64,000 nt of DNA from Oscillospiraceae bacterium (GTDB lineage Bacteria > Bacillota > Clostridia > Oscillospirales > Oscillospiraceae): NCBI GenBank assembly GCA_017437095.1, contig JAFSBW010000043.1, positions 34,592-98,591 of the forward strand, read 5' to 3'. The translations under genes and the position numbers were made by a program. Positions 58,809-64,000 of this stretch are shown here, in pieces; position 1 is the stretch's first letter; every line of letters starts with the position of its first letter. The notes under the pieces were generated by a model. That model had not been told where the DNA came from. It did no database searches and saw nothing but the letters and a program-made list of their open reading frames with translations.

Positions 58809-59477
58809 ATGGGTAAGCTAATAGTAATTGAGGGTACTGACGGCTCCGGCAAGTCTACCCAGTTTCGTTTGATCACCCAGCGGTTGGAGCAGGAAAAGGT
58901 GGATTTCCGTAAGATCGTTTTCCCCCGGTACGACCAGCCCAGCTCCGCGCTGATCCGTATGTATTTAGGCGGCGAATTTGGCGATAAGCCTTCGGATGTA
59001 AACGGCTATGCCGCTTCCGCGTTTTACGCGGTAGACCGTTTTGCTTCTTACAAGCAGGATTGGGGCGCATACTACGAAGGCGGCGGCCTGATCCTTTCCG
59101 ACCGGTACACCACTTCCAACGCCGTGCATCAAACCGTAAAGCAGCCAGAAGCGGAGCGCTCGGAGTTTTTGCGCTGGCTGTACGAATTTGAATACGATAA
59201 ACTGGGCCTTCCCAGGCCGGATCTGATCATCTACCTGGATGTGCCTACGGATTTTACAGAAAAGATGCTCCGGGGCCGGGAAGCCAGCACCAACACCCAG
59301 GCAGATATCCACGAAAAGGATATGCAGTACCTGGCCGCCTGCCGCAAGGCCGGCAAAGCCGCAGCCCAGTTTTACGGCTGGAATGTGATCCAATGCGTAA
59401 AAGATGGCGCTATGCGCTCTATTGAAGACATTCACGAAGAGATCTACCAAAAGGTAAAAGCCTGCTTGGAGGGTTAA
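58809..59477 (+). CDS. tmk: Thymidylate kinase family protein
   Basis: Tmk phosphorylates dTMP to dTDP for DNA synthesis. The 222 residues start MGKLIVIEGTDGSGKSTQF with the P-loop at 9-17, then YAASAFYAVDRFASYKQ, ILSDRYTTSNAVHQ (the DRY motif) and LIIYLDVPTDFTEKML. The start at 58809 suits AGGAGGG; a TTG at 58800 is too close to it. The protein is the clostridial variant, slightly longer than E. coli Tmk and lacking its LID arginine pattern, so use of another nucleoside monophosphate cannot be excluded. The next gene begins 3 bases later. Confidence 0.88.
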   Translation: MGKLIVIEGTDGSGKSTQFRLITQRLEQEKVDFRKIVFPRYDQPSSALIRMYLGGEFGDKPSDVNGYAASAFYAVDRFASYKQDWGAYYEGGGLILSDRYTTSNAVHQTVKQPEAERSEFLRWLYEFEYDKLGLPRPDLIIYLDVPTDFTEKMLRGREASTNTQADIHEKDMQYLAACRKAGKAAAQFYGWNVIQCVKDGAMRSIEDIHEEIYQKVKACLEG

Positions 59478-59480
59478 ATT

Positions 59481-60023
59481 ATGGTATATGTTTTGTTAGG
59501 AAAAGGCTTTGAAGAAGTAGAAGCCATTACCCCCGTAGATTATCTGCGGCGGGCTAAGATCGCCGTTGCTACCGTAGGCATCGGCGGCAAGGTTATCACC
59601 GGCGGCCACGGCATTGCCGTGCAGGCTGATATAGAGATCGCCGAGATGGACCTGACGGATCTGGATATGATCGTGCTGCCCGGCGGTTTAGGCGGCGTTG
59701 CTTCCATTAAGGCAAGCGCCGAGGCTATGAACGCCATCCAATTTGCCTGGGAAAACGGCAAATATGTAGCCGCTATCTGCGCCGCCCCCACTATTTTGGG
59801 TCAGATGGGTCTGCTGCAGGGTAAGGCCGCTACCTGCTACCCCGGCTGTGAAGATCAGCTGCAAGGCGCGAACTACCGGGAAGCTGCCGCAGTGGTAGAC
59901 GGTAAGCTGATCACCGGCGCTTCGGCCGGCTGCGCCGAGCAATTCGCAAACTGCCTGATTGCAGCCTTGAAGGGCCAGGAGGCCGCTTGCCAGGTGCGTC
60001 AGCAGATCGTTGTTCGCCCCTGA
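59481..60023 (+). CDS. DJ-1/PfpI family protein
   Basis: The 180 residues are a DJ-1-like glutamine amidotransferase fold. FEEVEAITPVDYLRRAKI includes the conserved Glu (about 12-15), VLPGGLGG forms the oxyanion region, and AAICAAPTILG holds the reactive Cys100. Members act in protection against glyoxal-type damage or in regulation, and the exact role is often unknown. A second segment, ITGASAGCAEQFANCLI, is typical of the not-thiJ/YajL group. It lies between tmk and mltG in the same operon. Confidence 0.9.
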   Translation: MVYVLLGKGFEEVEAITPVDYLRRAKIAVATVGIGGKVITGGHGIAVQADIEIAEMDLTDLDMIVLPGGLGGVASIKASAEAMNAIQFAWENGKYVAAICAAPTILGQMGLLQGKAATCYPGCEDQLQGANYREAAAVVDGKLITGASAGCAEQFANCLIAALKGQEAACQVRQQIVVRP

Positions 60024-60039
60024 TTAGGAGGAAACTGTT

Positions 60040-61668
60040 ATGAGTAATAAATTCTATCCTGAAAATCCTGAAATGGATAATCTGCTGGAGAATTTCTTAG
60101 CAGCAGAGGATGCTATCAACAGCGAAGATATACCTGCTGTTGATTTGGAAAACACCCTCTCCCCTGCTGAGCTGGACATTGAGCGCATCATTGCCGAAAC
60201 CAATGCTGCCGAGCTGGCCGAAAGCCAGGCTTTGCACCCTGCGGAAGATCTTGCGCCGGCGCAAGAAGCAGATATCCCCGCCGAGTATGCACCGCCCCAG
60301 GCAGAGCTGCCCTATTTTTTGGACGATAGCCCTATCGAGTATCAGGATACCCGGGCCATCCCTCCCGTAGCTTTTGACTACACCCAGGAGCTTCCTGCTA
60401 CCGAATTTGCACCCATGACGGAAGCGGCCGCTGCCCCCGTAGAAGAAAAGCCGGCTCAGCAGCCTGCTGAAAGCAGCAAGGACGCTCCCTCTGTAGAAAA
60501 GCGCCGCCCGGAGAGAAAAAAGGGCTACGGCTTGTTTGGTCTGCCCCACATTGTATCCACCCTGGTATGGCTGGCTATTATCGTAGCCATTGGCGTAACC
60601 CTGGGCCGTTTGATCTGGGTCGCCTCCGCGGATATGCTGGCTTTTAACAAACCCTATGTATCCGCTGTGATCACCATTACCGACGAAGACAGCCTGGATG
60701 ATATCATTGAAGACCTGGAGGATGCGGGCCTGGTGCGCTACCCCGTGCTTTTCAAAGCCTTTGCCAATATCAAGGGCGGCCGCTCCGAGTTCAGCTCCGG
60801 CACTTTTACCTTTACCAATGACCGGCTATACGACTATAATGCCATTATGAACAACGTTAACCCCACCTCTTCCGGCAGAGAGGTCGTTTCGGATGTAGTG
60901 ATCCCCGAAGGCTATACCTGCGCCCAGATCTTTGCCCTGCTGGAGGAAAAGGGCGTATGTACCGTTGCTGAGCTGGAAGAATACTGCGCCAACGGCGAGA
61001 TCAAAGACTACTGGTTCCTGGAAGGCGTTGAGCGTGGGGATAAATACTGCCTGGAAGGCTACCTCTTCCCCAACACCTATGATTTCTACAAAGACGACGC
61101 TCCTGCCCATGTGATCGGCAAAATGCTGCGAAGCTTTGACGATAACTACACCGATGTTATGATCGCTAAGCTGGAGCCTCTGAACCAGCGCCTGGCTGCA
61201 ACTCTTGCCAGCCGCGGCTTCAGCCAGGAATATATCGACGACCACAAGATCACCATTCGCGAGGTAATTATCATCGCATCCATGATCGAGCGTGAATCCA
61301 TCGGCGGTGAAGAGCGGTTTAAGGTTTCCGGCGTTATCTACAACCGCCTTACCAACCCCACCCAGTTCCCCAAGCTGCAGATCGATGCTACCATCATCTA
61401 CGCCCTGGGCGGCAATTTGGATGAAAACGGCAATGTAAAACCCCTTACCAAGGCAGACCTGGCCATGGATCACCCCTACAACAGCTATGTATACGACGGC
61501 TTGATCCCCGGCCCCATCTCAAACCCCGGCTCCGCAAGTATCAACGCAGCCCTTGATCCCAACGACGAAGGCTACTATTTCTATGTATACGACCCCAAGG
61601 CCGGCGAGCATATCTTCTCCAAGACCCAGGCCGAGCATGAAAAGGCCGTAAACTCTGTGAGGGACTGA
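60040..61668 (+). CDS. mltG: Endolytic transglycosylase MltG with long N-terminal extension
   Basis: MltG cleaves nascent peptidoglycan strands at the membrane. The 542 residues have an unusually long acidic Ala/Glu/Pro-rich cytoplasmic region (1-170), one membrane helix (about 178-200), a LysM-like segment and the YceG catalytic domain. The catalytic Glu lies in IIIASMIERES (Glu417), followed by VIYNRL and LPKLQIDATIIYALG-type motifs, and YNSYVYDGLIPGPISNPG near the end. MltG is normally about 340-380 residues, so the extension is extra. TAGGAGGAAACTGTT precedes the start, and the U32 gene follows 1 base after the stop. Confidence 0.93.
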   Translation: MSNKFYPENPEMDNLLENFLAAEDAINSEDIPAVDLENTLSPAELDIERIIAETNAAELAESQALHPAEDLAPAQEADIPAEYAPPQAELPYFLDDSPIEYQDTRAIPPVAFDYTQELPATEFAPMTEAAAAPVEEKPAQQPAESSKDAPSVEKRRPERKKGYGLFGLPHIVSTLVWLAIIVAIGVTLGRLIWVASADMLAFNKPYVSAVITITDEDSLDDIIEDLEDAGLVRYPVLFKAFANIKGGRSEFSSGTFTFTNDRLYDYNAIMNNVNPTSSGREVVSDVVIPEGYTCAQIFALLEEKGVCTVAELEEYCANGEIKDYWFLEGVERGDKYCLEGYLFPNTYDFYKDDAPAHVIGKMLRSFDDNYTDVMIAKLEPLNQRLAATLASRGFSQEYIDDHKITIREVIIIASMIERESIGGEERFKVSGVIYNRLTNPTQFPKLQIDATIIYALGGNLDENGNVKPLTKADLAMDHPYNSYVYDGLIPGPISNPGSASINAALDPNDEGYYFYVYDPKAGEHIFSKTQAEHEKAVNSVRD

Positions 61669-61669
61669 T

Positions 61670-62887
61670 ATGGCGAAACTGGAATTGCTCAGCCCCGCCG
61701 GAGACATGGAACGGCTGCGCATGGCAGTGCTTTACGGCGCTGACAGCGTATATCTGGCAGGCACCGCATTTGGCATGCGGGCCTTTGCCGGAAACTTTTC
61801 CCCGGAGGAGCTTCCCCAGGCTGTGCGTTTTGCCCACAGCCATGGGGTTAAGGTGCATGTTACGGTAAACACCATGCCCCGAAACGATGAAGTAGTAAGC
61901 TTGCCCGCTTATATGGAGCAGCTTCAGGATGCAGGGGTCGATGCCCTGATCCTTGCAGATCTGGGCGCATTTACCCTGGCGGGAAAATATGCTCCCAAAT
62001 GCCAGCGCCATATCTCTACCCAGCAATCCATTGCCAACTATGAATGCGCTACCGCCTGGCATGATCTGGGCGCTGACCGTGTAGTTCTGGCCAGAGAGCT
62101 GAGCCTGCCGGAAATTGCCGAGATCCGGGCAAAGACCCCCAAAGAGCTGGAGATCGAAACCTTTGGGCACGGCGCTATGTGCGTCAGCTACTCCGGCCGG
62201 TGTCTGCTCAGCAACTATATGACCGGGCGGGATTCCAACCGGGGTGCCTGCGCCCAGCCCTGCCGATACCAATACGCCCTTGTAGAGGAAAAACGTCCCG
62301 GGGAATACTTCCCCGTGTTTGAAGACGAAAAAGGCACGTATATCCTCAACTCCAGGGATATGTGTACCATAGATCATCTGCAGGACCTGATGGATGCGGG
62401 CATTGATTGCATTAAAATTGAAGGCCGGGCCAAATCTGCCTATTACGCCGCCATCGTTACCGGCGCTTACCGCCATGTGATCGACGATCTGTACGCCGGA
62501 AAAGCTCCTGACCCGGTTTGGCTGGACGAAGTGAACCATGTATCCCACCGGGTTTACTCCACCGGTTTTTACTACGGCTACCCCGGGCAATATACCGAGC
62601 ATTCCCGGTATATTAGGCAATGGCAGATCTGCGCCATTGTAGAAAGCTGCGACGAAAACGGTCTGGCCCTTTGCAGCCTGCGCAACAAATTCAGCCAGGG
62701 AGATCCCCTGGAGCTGGTTGGGCCTGACAGTAAGCCCTTTTCTCTGGAGGCCGGGAAGATGACCGATCTGGAGGGAAATACCTTGCAGGAGCCCAGAACG
62801 CCCCAGATGAAGTTTTATATGCAGCTGAGCAAGCAGGTACCCGCTTACAGCATTCTCCGCAGAGCTGTAGACCTATCCGCAAAATAA
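61670..62887 (+). CDS. U32 family peptidase / tRNA hydroxylation protein-like
   Basis: The 405 residues match the U32 family: LLSPAGDMERLRMAVLYGAD at the N-terminus and the signature GHGAMCVSYSGRCLLSNYMT, then GACAQPCRYQYALVE with cluster cysteines. U32 proteins such as TrhP (YrrN/YrrO in Bacillus) supply prephenate-dependent hydroxylation of tRNA uridine 34; others are collagenase-like. The mltG-U32 order matches the Bacillus yrrL-yrrMNO neighbourhood, favouring the tRNA role. Only one U32 gene is present and the methyltransferase is missing. Prephenate would come from the aro operon in this same window. Confidence 0.87.
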   Translation: MAKLELLSPAGDMERLRMAVLYGADSVYLAGTAFGMRAFAGNFSPEELPQAVRFAHSHGVKVHVTVNTMPRNDEVVSLPAYMEQLQDAGVDALILADLGAFTLAGKYAPKCQRHISTQQSIANYECATAWHDLGADRVVLARELSLPEIAEIRAKTPKELEIETFGHGAMCVSYSGRCLLSNYMTGRDSNRGACAQPCRYQYALVEEKRPGEYFPVFEDEKGTYILNSRDMCTIDHLQDLMDAGIDCIKIEGRAKSAYYAAIVTGAYRHVIDDLYAGKAPDPVWLDEVNHVSHRVYSTGFYYGYPGQYTEHSRYIRQWQICAIVESCDENGLALCSLRNKFSQGDPLELVGPDSKPFSLEAGKMTDLEGNTLQEPRTPQMKFYMQLSKQVPAYSILRRAVDLSAK

Positions 62888-62919
62888 ACCCAAGCTTATT
62901 TCTTTGCTTATGCTACAGC

Positions 62920-62949
62920 TTGACAATAAGGCTTGTTTTGTATTATTAT
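62920..62949 (+). promoter_or_regulatory. Promoter of the Pro/Ala/Tyr-rich membrane protein gene
   Basis: Perfect TTGACA (62920-62925), an 18-bp spacer and TATTAT (62944-62949), 59 bases before the start. Confidence 0.75.
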
Positions 62950-63008
62950 ACCTACATAATCTTCCTTTCCTGTAAATGGAAGGTAAATCATTTTAAGAGG
63001 TGTCAGTT

Positions 63009-63671
63009 ATGAAATTGGAAACCGCAACCATCATTGGCGCTGTGAGCGCTCTGGTTATCGCAATTGTTGTATTCATTACCCTTCTGGCTAAGAATCAGGA
63101 AGGCCGCCTGGTAAACCGCTATGCGAAGGCTGCCCAGAACTTCTTCGGCTTTAAGTACTCCCTGGCTGAGCCGCTGCTGAAGATCTTCTATGTCGGCATT
63201 ACCTGCTACTGCATTATCAAGGGCATCTTCACCATGTTCTGCAAAGAGTATGGCTACGGCGACTACATGATCTGGGACGGCATCGTTCTGATCCTGTTCT
63301 ACCCCCTGATCGTCCGCTTCTTCTACGAGATGACTCTGCTGTTCATCACTCTGGTTAAGAAGATTACTGCCATTGAAGCCAAGCTGAAGGACGAGAACCC
63401 CGACGGCGACAAGACTTCTATCTTTGATCTGGACCGCGAGACCATCCTGCCCGCTCCCGTTTATCCCGCCGGCTACGCTCCCTATGCTCCTCAGGGTTAT
63501 CCCCAGGGTTACGCTCAGGGCTATCCCCAGGGCTACGCTCCTGCAGCTCCCGCTGCTCCTGCTGCTCCTGTAGCTCCTGCTGCTCCTACCGCCCCTGCTG
63601 CTCCCGCCAATGCTCCTAAGATCATCGGCTACGATGTAAACACCGGCGCTCCCATTTACGAAAATCAGTAA
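63009..63671 (+). CDS. Membrane protein with Pro/Ala/Tyr-rich repetitive tail
   Basis: The 220 residues have membrane segments near 7-27, 58-80 and 90-115, then a short charged linker. A low-complexity tail (about 145-200) follows, built of GYPQGYAQ-type and APAAP repeats, and the protein ends PKIIGYDVNTGAPIYENQ. The tail should be cytoplasmic or extracytoplasmic depending on topology, which I cannot fix. GAGGTG precedes the ATG at 63009. The tail recalls the linker of the zinc-ribbon membrane proteins at 53-56 kb. It is monocistronic; function unknown. Confidence 0.78.
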   Translation: MKLETATIIGAVSALVIAIVVFITLLAKNQEGRLVNRYAKAAQNFFGFKYSLAEPLLKIFYVGITCYCIIKGIFTMFCKEYGYGDYMIWDGIVLILFYPLIVRFFYEMTLLFITLVKKITAIEAKLKDENPDGDKTSIFDLDRETILPAPVYPAGYAPYAPQGYPQGYAQGYPQGYAPAAPAAPAAPVAPAAPTAPAAPANAPKIIGYDVNTGAPIYENQ

Positions 63672-63690
63672 GGCGTACATATCAGAAATA

Positions 63691-63731
63691 AGATCCCAGG
63701 CCGGCAAAAGCTGGCCTGGGATCATTTTTTC
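63691..63731 (+). terminator. Intrinsic terminator
   Basis: GATCCCAGGCC and GGCCTGGGATC form an 11-bp stem followed by ATTTTTT. Confidence 0.9.
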
Positions 63732-63766
63732 GTTTCGTCATAATAGAGTTGTTTAAAATGCGTTAA

Positions 63767-63894
63767 AGCGGGTGACGAGGCTCGTTGCTTCGGTGCCGGA
63801 GGCACCTCATATGGTTGCGCCGGTGCCCTTCCCCGGCGCCCAACAGCCCACTGGGCTGTTGGATTTTAACTTTCGAGCCATCTCGCCACCCGCT
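63767..63894. repeat. Cloverleaf-like structured repeat, copy 1
   Basis: A long closing stem (63767-63784 with 63874-63894, about 17 pairs with one mismatch and a small bulge) encloses three perfect hairpins: GGTGCC/GGCACC (63792-63806), GCGCCGG/CCGGCGC (63817-63839) and a 10-bp CCAACAGCCC/GGGCTGTTGG (63840-63862). No ribosome site or real reading frame was seen. A second copy starts 168 bases later. The interval 63732-64000 contains nothing else. Confidence 0.65.
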
Positions 63895-63936
63895 CCATAA
63901 AAAAAGACAAGCCTATTGGCAGATCCTTTGTAAATT

Positions 63937-64000
63937 GGGTGACGAGGCTCGTTGCTTCGGTGCCGGAGGCACCTCATATGGTTGCGCCGGGGCCCTGACC
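63937..64000. repeat. Cloverleaf-like structured repeat, copy 2 (cut by window end)
   Basis: From GGGTGACGAGGCTCG onward this copy matches copy 1 for about 54 bases (through the GGTGCC/GGCACC hairpin), then differs in the second hairpin (GCGCCGGGGCCC). The window ends before its closing strand. Confidence 0.65.

Overview
The window looks like the chromosome of a Gram-positive, gut-type anaerobe of class Clostridia, most likely Oscillospiraceae/Ruminococcaceae. This placement is inferred from content, not from an alignment. The supporting features are a T-box in front of alaS, a Re-type citrate synthase with aconitase and NAD-type isocitrate dehydrogenase, a choloylglycine-hydrolase-family protein, CarD, SpoIID-type and SpoIVFB-type proteins, strong Firmicute Shine-Dalgarno sites with some TTG starts, and many consensus vegetative promoters. 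Genes are tightly packed on both strands, and nearly all long reading frames antisense to these genes are shadows.

Layout. 1-1.1 kb: rplJ-rplL with the end of an L10-leader attenuator. 1.1-4.2 kb: a membrane protein, a CofE-like ligase and an Mrp ATPase. 4.2-10.7 kb (minus): comEC-holA-RNase M5-like-ABC-F, followed by two small membrane proteins. 10.7-13.6 kb: alaS under a T-box, then a non-coding hairpin module. 14-19 kb: pepF, an EamA transporter, an E2-like acyltransferase with an altered active site, and a bile-salt-hydrolase-like protein. 19.1-24.2 kb (minus): Re-citrate synthase-GntR-aconitase-isocitrate dehydrogenase, the oxidative route from oxaloacetate and acetyl-CoA to 2-oxoglutarate, probably autoregulated. 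24.3-28.3 kb: carD, pyk, asnB. 28.4-31.1 kb: a cluster with SpoIID-like and peptidoglycan-binding domains. 31.2-36.5 kb: pgsA, a region that may hold a small RNA, and a divergent pair of one-pass membrane proteins, one of them an apparent pseudokinase.

36.6-44.7 kb: an eight-cistron operon that encodes all seven shikimate steps plus prephenate dehydrogenase and chorismate mutase/prephenate dehydratase. A 22-codon Phe/Tyr-rich leader peptide and mutually exclusive hairpins precede it. 44.7-49.5 kb: tRNA-Pro(CGG), a run of small hairpins, pepD, secG, hflC/hflK, and a tRNA-Pro(GGG) with an integrase remnant beside it. 49.5-53.1 kb (minus): a small membrane protein, an M50 protease, a radical-SAM pair and a Lar-like zinc ribbon. 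53.2-56.5 kb: four zinc-ribbon membrane proteins in a row. 56.7-63.7 kb: a LUD protein, a DEAD-box helicase, tmk, a DJ-1 protein, mltG, a U32 peptidase and a Pro/Ala/Tyr-rich membrane protein. The window ends in a cloverleaf-like repeat, with a second copy cut by the edge.

The most interesting items are the aromatic leader-peptide attenuator (trp-type logic applied to Phe/Tyr), the cloverleaf repeat, the pseudokinase receptor-like protein, the zinc-ribbon paralogue cluster, and two enzymes with a substituted active-site residue. No CRISPR array, intact mobile element or rRNA gene was seen.
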